Counted from the first letter of the stretch, positions 24,636 through 35,653 are shown. The stretch: DNA of 64,000 nucleotides from Persicaria tinctoria (GCA_037127255.1 JBANSL010000013.1:78549688-78613687), one strand, 5' to 3'. The notes: generated by a model from the letters alone, not told the origin. Numbers and translations: made by a program.

Positions 24636-25160
24636 ATGAAAATACTCTTCATGCTGATAGTCTACTTCATGGCAGGCTTGAAGCCAAGCTTTTCTGCATT
24701 TTTGCTTACTATGCTCCCTGTATTCTTTAGCATTACAGTCACCCAGATACAAGTTTCGTTTTCTGATCATTGGGTCACATTGGCAACCGGCATTATTCAA
24801 GGGACGTGTAAGGATTGATTGCATTTACTTTCAATTCGCAGGGCCTGGGACAAACTATAGGTGCAGCATTTATAGATGTGAAGAAAGCTATGACGCTTCC
24901 TCAGTAATCCTTGTGACATTTATGCTGTCGGGTGGATTTCTCATACAGGTGAGTCTATAGAAACTTCATCTTAGACTACTTGAATCCGCAAATTCAAAGG
25001 ATTTGACTTTATTTGTTATACTAAATTGTTTGATATCCAGCTAAAGGATACCGTTTGCTAACTGGTCAGAACATCCCTTCTTGTCATGGGTTTGCTATCC
25101 GTCTTTCAACTATCACACTTACAAGCTACTGCTAAACATCCAATACAGCTGTTCCTTCCT
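24636..25160 (+). pseudogene. ABCG (WBC) half-transporter fragment
   Basis: Three pieces of the transmembrane domain of a plant ABCG half-transporter. Piece 1 (24636-24746) encodes KILFMLIVYFMAGLKPSFSA and ends in VTQ. Piece 2 (24842-24948), after an AG acceptor, encodes GLGQTIGAAFIDVKKAMTL, then, after a one-base deletion, SSVILVTFMLSGGFLIQ before a GTGAGT donor. Piece 3 (about 25073-25160) encodes SFNYHTYKLLLNIQYS, preceded by another frameshift. The order and spacing match ABCG14/21-type proteins. The nucleotide-binding domain is absent. Non-functional. Confidence 0.8.
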
Positions 25161-26603
25161 CCTAATTTGAACTTTTCGTTTTGAACCAGGCGAAGTGCTC
25201 TCGGAAGGCTTCTCCTTGAACAAATTTTAATAACATAATTGATTTATGAATCCGAATAAAAATCCAATCTCTTACGAGGATAAATTCCTCTTAAATGGTA
25301 TTTTCTTTGTTAAGGTACTTGCATCCACTTAACCAGTACAAACATACTTATTAGTTTATATAATTTTTAGCCTAAAGAGAAAGGCAATTCTCATTAGTGT
25401 TCAATTAACCTTCTGTGCTACTTTTTACCCATTTTTGTAATTGAGATTATAGTGGATGTATGTTTGTAGGCCTTGGTATGAGTATCAAAGAACAACAGAA
25501 AATCACGCTTTCTTGATGCAAAGTACGCATTTTTTATGTTGATTGAGAAACTAGGGAATACCCAACTGCAAAAACTGAATAGATGATCAAGTGAGCATGT
25601 CTGCAATGGTTGTTTGTTATTAGCTTTCTTTCAAAGCATGAAGTTTCATGCTGATTCTCTAAACCAAAAAGTTTAAACAGATCTCCCACATGATTTATCA
25701 AGAAGAATGATTCTTTCTTAGTTTGAGTTGAGGATTCTCTCTCTCTCTCCCCCCTCCCAGGGTGGTAGTTGGTAGTTGGTTGTTGTATTTCCTTCGGTCC
25801 AATAATATTTATACCTCTATTTAAGTTTAAGCTTGTTGAAGTTCATTAAAAAAAAAGATTACCAATATGTAGAGTGGATAAAGAGTAAATACGTGATTCC
25901 CATGTGTATGAAATTTTAGTATTCATTTATCTACTTAAAATGGAGATCAAGTTATGTTTGTTGGAAATGTTAATGAGAGGGAGTACAGTAGGTCCATGAA
26001 GAAAAAAGAATTTCAGACAATAAAGAGACAATTGCAAGTCCGTACTTACTACTAAATAGTTTATAACCTTGTAAACATGCTTATTGACTTCCTAAACTGA
26101 TTAAGTAGTTCATGTGGTTCACATGGAATTAAATTATATGGTTAGATTAGGATGTAATCAATGGAAAAAGTAGTAGCTTCAACCTAAACCTTTCCAGCCT
26201 CCAGTAAGCCCCCATTTTCTGGTGAAATACACAACTGGAGACTCATCCTATAGTCACCTGTAACACTTGGCTTATTCAAATCTGCTACTTAGATGATTTT
26301 TCACCAAATGGTCACGAGGAAATCAATTTGATGAGTCAGTTTGTGGATGATTAAGTTTAAGCTTGCTGAACATGTGTCGATTGTCAAGTTGCTTACCGGA
26401 CATTTCCAATTTGATGAGTCAGTTTGTGGATGATTAATTCTGTCTTGTGAGATTTGATTGTGTAATGATCACATTTACTATTGTAAATTGGCAGCAATTG
26501 AGTTTCTTTGCTGGGTCTATGGATGCAGTTTTGTAATTTTCTATCTGATAGTGATAGCCATGGTCAATCTATCTGAAACTTATATCTGCTGTTCTTTTGG
26601 CAG
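25161..26603. other. no gene seen
   Basis: AT-rich sequence inside the 9.1 kb insertion. A short direct repeat around tttgatgagtcagtttgtgg occurs near 26327 and 26409. A CT tract lies at 25737-25757. No coding homology recognised on either strand. Confidence 0.5.
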
Positions 26604-27495
26604 GAGTGGGAGGCTACTATTATCTGTATGAGCCACAATGGTGGATAGGAATGATTACGAGTGAGTAGTTTGTAATTTTAACATCAGGTGCAGTTTCAGC
26701 TATGCTTGTATAGTGTACTATTTTCGTTTTGCAGATCTAAATGTTTTCAACCCCAGTAAGATTTTGGAAGAAACAAAAAGAAGGAAGATGTCAATAAAAT
26801 GTTTTGTGGCCTGTCAACTGTTAAGGTTGCTGCATTATACTCCTTAATGCCAATTTAACTTTTGTATACCGATAGCCCTGCCAGTCTAATATTCTTTTGT
26901 TTTCATTTTGCATTTTTTCAATTCTGAAATACACTTGCATTATTTCAGTGATTGTTGGAGAAATTGCTAATTTTGCCGAATATGCATTTGCACCTGCTAT
27001 TTTGGTCACTCCTCTTGGTGCTCTCAGCATCATCATCAGGTATGCCAGCATTATTTATTTTTGTTTCTCTTTTCTTTTACACTTTAGCTGTTTGCATCAG
27101 TTGCTTGTAATGAGTTTGTGTGGTACACCGACTGCTGACACGTCTTAATTTTTTTAATAGCGCTGTGCTGTCACAGATTATTCTGAAGGAGAGACTGCGT
27201 ATATTTGGAGTCGTTCGTTGTTTGTTGTGTGTTGTTGGCTCAACAACAAGTGTTCTACATGCTCCTCCTGAACGTGAGATTGAATCCGTTATTGAAGTGT
27301 GGAACCTTGCTACTGCTCCTCGTAATTTATCTTGTTAATTGTGTATGTTTACGCTGTTACCATATTAAATCATTGGTTCATTTCAATTTATCCCGGTAAT
27401 CTTTGGTTGTTTCTGCAGGATTTCTTTTCTATGCTGCTGTGGTCATAACAACTGTGTTCATACTCATATTGCAATTTACTCCTCAATATGGGCAG
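26604..27495 (+). pseudogene. NIPA-type magnesium transporter, middle exons
   Basis: Four consecutive exons of a plant NIPA (DUF803) membrane transporter: 26604-26660 (GGYYYLYEPQWWIGMIT), 26949-27039 ([19 protein letters not shown]), 27161-27321 (ILKERLRIFGVVRC, then VGSTTSVLHAP), and 27419 onward (FLFYAAVVITT to TPQYGQ). All have GT-AG borders and the phases join correctly across all four. Several hydrophobic segments are kept. The start exon and everything after TPQYGQ are missing. The last exon runs without a stop straight into coiled-coil sequence at 27496. Because splice sites and frame are intact, a spliced chimeric transcript is possible, but no start codon is identified. Confidence 0.85.
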
Positions 27496-28450
27496 GAGAT
27501 GGAAAATCATATCCGCAACCTTGAGGATGAACTGGAAAAACAGGCTCAGGGATTCAAAGTTGAACTGGAAGCTGTTACACGTGCCAAAGTGGAACAGGAG
27601 AATCACGCTATCCGAGCAGAGGAAGCCCTTGGATTGGCTAAAATTGAGCTCAAGAACCGGACCGAGAAGCTGGAAGACATGCTTAAGTGTAAGTGTAAAG
27701 AATTTTCTGATGCCTTGGCCACCATAAGAGAGCTAGAAGATGATATCTGTATCCTGGAGGAAGAACTAGATAAACAAGCTCATGGATTTGAGTCTGATCT
27801 GGAAGTTGTTATGCGCTCCAAAGTGGAGCAACAGAAGCGAGCAATCCGAGCCGAGGAAGCCCTGAGACTGACCAAATGAATAAATTCCAACACTGCTGGG
27901 AGGCTTCAAGCCGAATTCAAAAGGCTTTCGATGCAAATGCAGTCAACATTTGAGGCAAACGAGAGGTTGGCTACCAAGGCAAAGACAGAAGCCAGGGAAC
28001 TTCGACTGATTAATAAACACCTTGAAGATTTGCTGCAGCAGGCTAAGGAAGAGCTTGAGTCAGTCAAAGATGATTATGAAGCACAAGTGCTTGATCTTCA
28101 CAATCAGCTAAGCTTGAAGGCAAAGCAAATAGATCAGTTGTTGCTGGACATTGAAGAGAAATCCAACCTATTCAATCACGAGGATGAAGTTTGCCAGAGT
28201 TTCTCAATGGAGCTGTTAACACTTAGAGCTGAGGTTGATAGGGTTAACGTCAAATACTGCTTCATTCGTTGCACAGATGGAACAAGGGACCGATTTGAAA
28301 CCTGAGCTTGATCGAGCAACTGAAGATGTTGGTGAAGGAGCAAGAGTTTCTTGCCTAGAGAGAGAAAAGTCAAAGAGACAATCTAGAAAAGCACTTGATG
28401 ATTCAGCAAAGAGAGATGCACATAAGTTATTGGAGGAGCTAAGCCGTGCA
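27496..28450 (+). pseudogene. coiled-coil (NT-C2 / myosin-heavy-chain-related) fragment fused to NIPA
   Basis: In frame with the NIPA exon, the sequence changes to a highly charged heptad-rich coiled coil (EMENHIRNLEDELEKQAQG, RAKVEQE, IRAEEAL), repeated as two similar blocks. It resembles the plant NT-C2 / myosin-heavy-chain-related proteins such as the At5g52280 group (from memory). The frame stops at 27877-27879 (TGA where relatives have Trp) and resumes at once to about 28305, then shifts to another frame (28235-28552) carrying KPELDRATEDVG and KLLEELSRA. No intron is seen across about 950 nt. It is a captured, decaying fragment near the right end of the insertion. Confidence 0.75.
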
Positions 28451-29420
28451 TCGCACAGCCTTCTACCTAGTATACCAAACAAGTTGATTGATGAACTATT
28501 AACATTAGTCATAGGAAAGAAGTTCGTTTTTAACCTCATGTTTTGCATTTGAGGTCCCAAATTCCTTTCGTTCATTCACAAAATTATGAACTTTTCCACA
28601 TTGCTTCAATCTTACATTTGACAAAATTAAATCAGAGAATGGATTTCGGTTCAGAAGTTGAGCATGAAACATAGGATTGGAGTTGAAACTGGTACCGAAT
28701 ACAAACAACATCAATCAATGACCCAAATCCCGTGTCTTTTAATAGGCCCGAAAGCCCATATACCAGTAATTGGGCCTGAGATAGTTCAATTGACCAGTAA
28801 TTGGGCTACATTCAATTAAAATGAGTTGGGCCCGATAAAATTCTTGGTATCACCAAATCTTCCAACATTGAGAGTATTTTGCACTGTCAAAATATTCATG
28901 CCGAGATAAATATTTATTGAGAAAATTTGTTAAAATATCACTTTTGCTAATTCAATTAGATTATTAACACCCTAATTTATTAAATTGTCCGGGCTAACAC
29001 CACTTTAATATTTTTTTAGGTTATTAGCATCTGTTTCTCCTTCTATCAGCCGTTTCAACATTCCCCTTCACCTCCGTCAGATCTGGTGCCCGCATCCATG
29101 GCGAGATCTCCCTCTCTAAATCTCCGATGGTCTCCGTCCGGCCGGATCGTCCCCAAGCTGTCGACCTCATCCCGAATCTCCTCTCCCTCTCCCTCTCGCT
29201 CTCGGTTTCCGTCGATGTCTCACTCCCTGCTCCCCTTCTTCTGCTCTCTCGCCCTCGCTTTTCGCTGCTTCTGCTACCGGCCGTTGAGGGCCAAATTAGA
29301 CCTTCTGCTGCCATCCCAATCTCTCGTTTCCCCCCATCTCGGTCGGGCTTGAAGGACTCAGCGCCTCGTCCCGCTTCCTATCCCGCAGAGAAATAATTGG
29401 GCGCTTGAACTTCATAAACT

Positions 29421-29490
<70 letters not shown>
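29421..29490. repeat. (GA)n microsatellite
   Basis: About 35 uninterrupted GA units. The ORF spanning it (29405-29707) is a repeat artefact. Confidence 0.95.
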
Positions 29491-29495
<5 letters not shown>

Positions 29496-29968
29496 ATTTA
29501 GGAACCTGTGTTGGTGCCTGGTGGTGCCGGCGCTGCTATCTGGAATTCCACTCGCGTCTCGCTCCCTCCCCAGGTGATTTACTGTCTTTGTCCTCGTTCC
29601 TTTTCGAAAAATTTGCAGATTGTTTTCTTTTTAGGATCCTTTTTCCTCGCACCAAGCACTGCACTCGGACCGATTTGATTTTAGGGTTGATGCTTGTGGT
29701 TAGCTAGGGATCCTGAATGTTATGTTTGCTCAAACTCAAATTCATCGGACTTTGTTAACTTCTAGCTCGGGATCCTGAATGCTTGTGGTTAGCTAGGCCG
29801 TGATTTGCTGTTGTTTCTGTGTAAGAGTTGTTGTTTTGGAGTATTTGAATTGGCATCTCTGTTGGGATTCATCAACTGTTTTGGATCCGTTTCAAATGAA
29901 ATTACTGTGTGTGAAATGTTTAATGTGCCTGGAAAGTGGTATGATGCATCTGTTCTTACATGTTATAG

Positions 29969-30057
29969 GTTCAAGTCAAACTGCAAACTTTTTCTTCCCT
30001 TGATGAATTGCTATCAGGTACAGACAAACCAATCCTTGTTGACTTTTACACTACCTG
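29969..30057 (+). pseudogene. plastid thioredoxin y exon fragment
   Basis: An 89 nt exon with an AG acceptor (tatag) and GTAAGT donor. It encodes QTFSSLDELLSGTDKPILVD then FYTTW, the N-terminal strand-helix-strand of a y-type thioredoxin up to just before the CGPC active site. The following exon with the active-site cysteines is not present. A plausible transit-peptide-like leader begins at ATG 29098 (MARSPSLNLRWSPSGRIV) but its link to this exon is unproven. It is a captured fragment within the Mutator-like element. Confidence 0.75.
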
Positions 30058-30599
30058 GTAAGTTAAAATTCCTAGTTTGCTGAAATGGTTAGAAGAGGAG
30101 AATAAGAGCCAAGGGTTGAATCAACAGGATGGATCTTGTTGTAGCAGGGTGTATTAGTTATAATAGATTCAATTTGCCTCGATGTTTATTGTTTTTTTAT
30201 TTCTCTACCGGTTGATGAAGCGTGTCCTTGTAGAACATGGGGCTTCCAATTTGGATTCAAATTGAATGACAGTATAACCATACAAGCTTGCTTAATATGA
30301 CCACTGAATGGAACTTCTTATAGATTGTTGGTAGTTATTTAACCTTTTTTTTAAATCAAATTATATGATTCTTGGGATTCATCTGGTCACTAGGTATTCA
30401 TTACCAGATGAAATATACCATGTGCTTATTGTTAAAATAGTGCAAATTAATGATTTGAAGTGTTTGAAATGGTATGAGTTTGTTGCTGCATTATAAGTTT
30501 CATGTTTTTTGTTCTTTAAGTAGATCATTAGCTTGTCTGATGTATATCAAGTTACTTATTGCATTATAATGAACAAGTCCCTTGTTGATTCCATTGGAT

Positions 30600-31213
30600 T
30601 GCAGCTGGAGAACAGTCAAGTGGTAGACAATGGTTATGGCGAAGTAACGGTCAATGAAGATGAGATTGCTATTGCTGCCAGCCCAAGTGGAATAACGCAC
30701 GCTTTGGTGAATGTGGATCCAGTAAGAACTCCATATTTTATAGGGTGCCAAGATAGCATTATAAATAATAATAGCTCAGATATTGTGTATAATGTCTGGA
30801 AGGATCTCTAGTTTCTAAGATGCTTCTATGGGTTCAATTTTATGTGTCTTTGGGAATCTGAATGACTAGAGATGTAGCTACTCCTTAGCTGACATTTCAT
30901 GAATTCATGTACAACGCGGCTGAAACATCTACCTGGAGAGGGTTGGAATAACGTATCTGTGCAGGTAAGGTTGTTTTGGCTCCTGCGTATTGGTGTTATT
31001 GTTATAGAATCAGCCGTGGCCATTCGACAGCCAAAACCGAAGGTGCCAAGGGGAGAAAGGACTCTCGATTCGACAAGCTCGAATGGCAGCGAGATGGACG
31101 AGTTACAGAAGGTCACCAGGGTATCTGAATTAGGAGGAGAACCTGATATGAATGGAGGACCCCCGGAGATTGCTTCATCAACTGAGATACAAGAGGAGCA
31201 AGTTGCAGATTAA
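30600..31213 (+). pseudogene. unrecognised exon-like pieces in the Pack-MULE
   Basis: One piece (about 30604-30720) follows a TTGCAG acceptor-like site and encodes LENSQVVDNGYGEVTVNEDE and more before a GTAAGA donor-like site. A second (about 31008-31213) encodes an acidic, Ser/Glu-rich tail ending EIQEEQVAD and TAA. They read in phase-compatible ORFs on the same strand as the thioredoxin exon, but I do not recognise either. They may be captured from an unknown gene. Confidence 0.45.
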
Positions 31214-31589
31214 ACAAAGGCAATCTGGGTTCTACTCTTTGGGTTGATTGCATAGTAAAGGTACATTCTTTATGAATTTATGTGTCATAAACTAATAATT
31301 GTCACTGAACTTGTGTTCTTCTTGTATCAGTACTCATAATGCTTGCAATAAAAAGGAGAACTTGTTATTGGACCCCAAAAAAATGAGCTTTAAAGTTTAA
31401 AGTACCTGGTACTTGTTAAGGATATGGTGTGTTGGTGACTGTGATGGTTGAAGTTCGTTACCATCAACTAGTTTTTGTTAGTGATCAGTTCTTTTTGTTG
31501 CGAGTTTCAAAGTAGCATTTTTTTTGTTTGTTTGGTATGTAAGGTGAAAGTTTGTCAATGTTGTTAATTCATTTTTTTTCCAAGAAAAA

Positions 31590-32461
31590 ATGGCATCAAA
31601 ACACTGCTTTGAAAATCACAAATAGCATCAATAAATAAAAATCATCATTAAAAGATGTCATCAATGAAGTTTAATCGCATTTTATGCCCTTGTGTCATTA
31701 ATTGTACAAGAATGTCACCATAAAAAATGTTATTAAATAATTACATTAGGAAAATTTCATCAAAACACTACTTTGGAAAAATATGGCATCACGGTAAAAA
31801 AAAAATATCATCAAAAATTGACATAAAAAAGTGTCATCAGTAGTCAGCAGAAAAAAAAATGGCATCAAAACACTTTTTTAATGCCATTTTTTTCAAACTT
31901 TGATGGCATCAATAGTCAACGTGACATCACACTAAACAAAAAATGTCATCAAAGTTTGAAAAATGACATCACACTAAACAAAAAATAGAATCGATGAAAA
32001 TAAATTGATATACAATTGATTAAATTAAAAAAAAGTGGCATCAAACGATTTGATTAAAAAAATGGCATCAAATAATTACATTAGAAAAAAGGTCATCAAA
32101 ACACTGCTTTTAAAAAGTTGCATCACATTAAAGAAAAAAAATGTCATCAAAACATTATTTTGAAAAAATATGGCATCACGGTAAAAATATCATCAAAAAA
32201 TTGACATAAAAAAAGTGCCATCAATAGTCAACGGTAAAAAAAAGCATCAATGGTCAATGTGGCATCACAGTAAACAAAAAAATGTCATCAAGGTCTGAAA
32301 AAGTGGCATTAAAAAAGTGTCATCAATCAATTTTATTAAAAAAGTGACATCAAAACGAAAATAAAATGTAATAAAAAATGGCATCAAAGCGGCAAAAAAT
32401 GGCATCAAAGCGGCAAAAAATGGCATCATATAAAAAATGGCATAAAAAAAAGTGGCATCAT

Positions 32462-32500
<39 letters not shown>

Positions 32501-32505
32501 CTGAA
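31590..32505. repeat. dispersed TGGCATCA / GTCATCA motif array and poly(A)
   Basis: Dozens of short motifs of the form (a)tggcatca or (a)tgtcatca, separated by A-rich spacers, some in reverse orientation (for example around 31880-31910), close to the right end of the Mutator-like element. It ends in an uninterrupted A run at about 32469-32500. Irregular spacing rules out a simple minisatellite. Confidence 0.75.
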
Positions 32506-32703
32506 ATAGCCGGTCAACGGTCAAACAGGTTGACCGTTGACCTTAATAGACAATTTGAGAAGGGTGCTAGGTTAATTAATTAATTTTGTTTGGATGCTAG
32601 TTAGCTAATTAGATATTCATAATATGCTAGTTGCCAAAATAACCCATATTTATTAGTATAAAACTTAGAACCAAAATATTTATCAAACTAGTAAAAAAAA
32701 AAA

Positions 32704-32858
32704 CCGTATGACTATATACACCCCAAATCATTTAAGGACGTGCATGGTTAAAAGGGGTTAATTAATTTTTTTTAAAAGATAATTAGTCACAAGGTTTGCA
32801 CGTCCTTAAGGACGTGCATTTTCGGCCTTGTGATTTGTGGTGTATATAATCACACCCA
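32704..32858. mobile_element. 155 bp foldback MITE-like insertion
   Basis: Present in B1 and absent in B2, where aaactagtaaaaaaaa continues directly to ctcaggttcgg. Its ends are imperfect inverted repeats (gactatatacaccccaaatc against gattatatacaccacaaatc in reverse complement). The interior includes a perfect 22 bp palindrome at 32797-32818 centred on CCTTAAGG. The flanks are A-runs, so the target duplication cannot be resolved. Confidence 0.7.
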
Positions 32859-33140
32859 AAAAAAACTCAGGTTCGGATAAAAAAAAAGAGTGAAACCACA
32901 TTTCTATTTGAGAGACTCGCTATTTTTTATTTAATTTTTTTTTATGGGAAGAAACTCAGTTAGAAATATTATGACCGCAAAATGATTAATTTAATTTTAT
33001 TTATCCTAGTCCAGTTCGATTGGTTCAGTTGCTCTACATCTGGATCGGGTGCGGTGTAAGTAACCCATTTAAGGGGTTGACCCTCCTACTCTCAAGCGTC
33101 TCCATGTTTCCACATCTGGATCGGCGTCGTCTCCATGTTT

Positions 33141-33212
33141 CCAAGGAGATTCGAACTTTGAACCTCTTGGCATCGAATGTAGCCCCACAACCACTACACC
33201 AACTTGTGATTG
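33141..33212 (-). mobile_element. tRNA-derived SINE head or tRNA-like relic
   Basis: On the minus strand, an A-box-like TGGTGTAGTGG (within 33188-33202) and a B-box-like GTTCGAATCTC (33146-33156) are about 35 bp apart, as in tRNA-derived promoters. The arms do not fold into a clean tRNA, so I do not call a tRNA gene. Confidence 0.45.
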
Positions 33213-34230
33213 GTGCAAAATGATTAATTTAATAATTATAGTAAGGATGTATTTGATACAAATGTGGCACATTGAGAATAAAAAAGAAATGTAATGTTTA
33301 TTTTACTATGTGAGGGCACGAGGCACCTCTCCTATATTTTTAGTTAATACTAATGTAATATCCGCGCCTTAAAGACACCGGATTTATTTAAAATATTATC
33401 CGATTATATATTTGATTCGAATATCATTCTATATATCTATATACTTATTTACATAAGAAAAAAAATGCATAACATAATTGTTTTGAATTTATAAATTACT
33501 TGGAAAGAGATACAATATAATTAATAAAAAATGATGAAAATGATTTAATAAGATAAAGTGGTAATAAACTCAAACACACCACATAATATATTTTGAAATG
33601 TATACATAATTATTATTACTACTACACAACTAAAAGGAAAAATGTAATTAGCTAACATATAATGATAATTAAAACGATTCTTTCAAATTTTAATTCTAAC
33701 ATAATAAAAATAATGAAACCAATTCAATTATAATTCACTTTCAACATAATAAAAAATATTAACCTTTATAGTAAATTTAAACTATGTAAAAATCACTGAT
33801 TCGTTTATAATTCAATTTTAACATTGAAAAAAAAAACTAACAATGTTTTAACACAATAAATAAATATTAAACTTACAGTAAAGTGAAACTACCTAAAAAT
33901 TACCGATTCATTAATAATTATTTATTGCACGTAGACAATGTGGGGAAGATTGTAATCGATTTAGTATGAGAAATACATAATTTCAATTTTAAAAATAAAT
34001 CATGAGACGATTGAGATCAAAATAAAAAATGAAACATATATAAAAGAAGTCCAACAATATAACCAACCAATAAGAAAAGAGAAATGGATTAAAATAACCA
34101 GGTTTAATTGTGTGCGTGAAAAAATGCTAACAGAATTAGTAATATTAATAGATAGATAGATTTCTCTTACAATATTTTGATAGATTGTGGACAATTATTT
34201 TATTTAGAGATAACAATTTGAAAACCCTAT

Positions 34231-35580
34231 ACAAACACCACCCCCACGACGTAGCATCCAACCGATTGATTTACAACTTTCAAAATTAGATATTATGTTT
34301 TCAACTTAAGAAAAAAAGGACAATCTATACATACAAAGCATACGTATGGAAGGGGGCATTGTATAGCACAGACTTGCCTACGGCTTTGGCCGAGTCTTTT
34401 TTTTACAGTAGGAAGACTCTGCTATAAACGCAAAATACTTCCTTGAACATCATGCTGGATGATATTACAAATATCCCTATTAATAGAGAACGTGGACAAA
34501 TTATAATTTTCCCTACTCTTAGTAATATGATCAGCTACCTTATTTGCTTTACAGAGATGAGGGGGGAGTCGGGATCAAATTGAATTACAGAGATGCAATT
34601 ATGGATTTCATTTGTTGCAAGTTGTCATGTGCACATCTTGGTTGAAATGTCTTTCTCGTTTCTAGTTTCTCATGCCTTCATTGCTTTTTTTTGTTCTCTG
34701 TTTTTTACTTTCTGCTTTAATTTTACTTTAAATTGGTTGTGTGATTCCCAATTCTAGATGATGAGCATTTGATAAGGATGTAAATTGTTGAGATTTCTAG
34801 GAGATTGCTTAAGAAACACGTTAATAAGCATCCTCTAGCTCATTTAAAAGTCAGTCTAGACAATATTGGATGAATAGCATGGAAGATCAACTACGGGAGG
34901 GATTCTACTGAGTTGGGAATTAACCCAAGCAAGTTACAAGTCCATTATAAAACTTTCATTTGATATGAATATATTTGTTACTAATAACTAGCAATTTGTT
35001 CGCAGTTTTTCACGAGGAGAGATATGATATACAATTCCCCGTTATTTGAAGATTTTTCAAAAGGAAAAATCAACTTTAGACCCACTTCAAATTTTGAAGT
35101 TGGGACTAATCACTACACACTATACGAAATTGGACAGACAGAATACTTTTCAGAGTTGGGGATCAACGGAAGATGAAGATTAGAGATCGAGTAGAGTACT
35201 ACAGTAGAGAATGTGTATAACTCGTGTAACAAGCCAGTGGTAGCCACAGTGGCTTTGGGGGAGGGGGTATGGCTTTGGTCTTTCCCTGTGGAAATGGTTT
35301 TGGATGCATCTCTTTATAAATCACTCCGTTAAGCTCAAAGGACTTCTGAAGGGAGAAAGTTGTTGTGTCTCCTATCAAAAGTAAAACTCAAACTTCCAAA
35401 CTAGTATAGCAAGCAAGTAAGAGGTCGATCCCACATAGAATCAAGTATTTATATGCAATGTGTATCTATCAATTAGTAGAAAGGGGAGGTTTTGGTTGAT
35501 TAAAATAGAAAGAAAACAAAATAAACTATAAACAAGTTGATGCAAAACAATTTAGAGAAGATCGCTCTATCTACAACTAT
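34231..35580. other. spacer between duplicates: transposon scraps
   Basis: No host gene recognised. It contains a minus-strand LINE scrap (about 34560-34390) and, near 35375-35480, a minus-strand string resembling plant LTR retrotransposon ends (aagaggtcgatcccaca). It ends where the BRX1 intron copy begins at 35581. Confidence 0.5.
34390..34560 (-). pseudogene. LINE RNase H scrap
   Basis: The minus strand translates LCKANKVADHIT, matching the REANKVADxLA signature at the end of plant LINE RNase H domains, followed by a short tail and a stop. Only the C-terminal end remains. Confidence 0.5.
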
Positions 35581-35653
35581 CCACTTTACTTGTTTGAATT
35601 GATATTGTAACCCCCTCTTGTCCTTTTAGTCTTCCTATTGATGTCCAATCAAG

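Larger units (their letters stand above)
19391..28470 (+). mobile_element. 9.1 kb multi-gene capture insertion, possible Helitron
   Basis: In the second duplicate the flank gattcgatacaacc is followed within a few bases by taccaaacaagttgattg (58900-58935). Here the same two strings are separated by about 9.1 kb (19390 and 28470). The insert holds intron-containing fragments of at least four genes, all on the plus strand: MLK/PPK kinase, ABCG transporter, NIPA transporter and a coiled-coil protein. Its right end reads CTAG before a host T, with a weak short hairpin (gtgc/gcac) about 10 bp inside, as Helitrons have. The left end lacks a clean 5' TC junction, so the class is uncertain; alternatives are a composite Mutator-like element or several separate insertions. 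Confidence 0.5.
28919..32645. mobile_element. gene-capturing Mutator-like element (Pack-MULE type) in B1
   Basis: Absent from the sister block B2. It is flanked by an exact 9 bp direct repeat atatttatt (28910-28918 and 32646-32654), the size expected for Mutator-like elements. Ends are GAGAAAATTTG... and ...AAAATAACCC; the terminal inverted repeats are weak. It contains a GC-rich leader with a (GA)n tract, a thioredoxin y exon, further exon-like pieces (30600-31213) and a motif-rich AT region with a poly(A) run (about 32469-32500). No transposase. Confidence 0.7.
28471..34230. repeat. Duplicated block B1
   Basis: Block B1 matches block B2 (58915-62250) over 28471-28918 and 32646-34200, nearly identical base for base. 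Differences are insertions: a 3.7 kb Mutator-like element and a 155 bp foldback element here, a different Mutator-like element and about 360 bp near 61610 in B2. The block follows the COQ6 5' flank in both duplicates. It is AT-rich and no convincing gene is seen in the shared part; ORFs such as 28714-28505 and 34194-34000 (minus) have no recognisable domain. Confidence 0.85.

Noticed and set aside
29405..29707. ORF with an Arg-Glu repeat
   Set aside because: It is a translation of the (GA)n microsatellite.
33141..33212. Candidate tRNA gene
   Set aside because: A- and B-box-like motifs are present but no clean cloverleaf or acceptor stem; more likely a SINE or relic.
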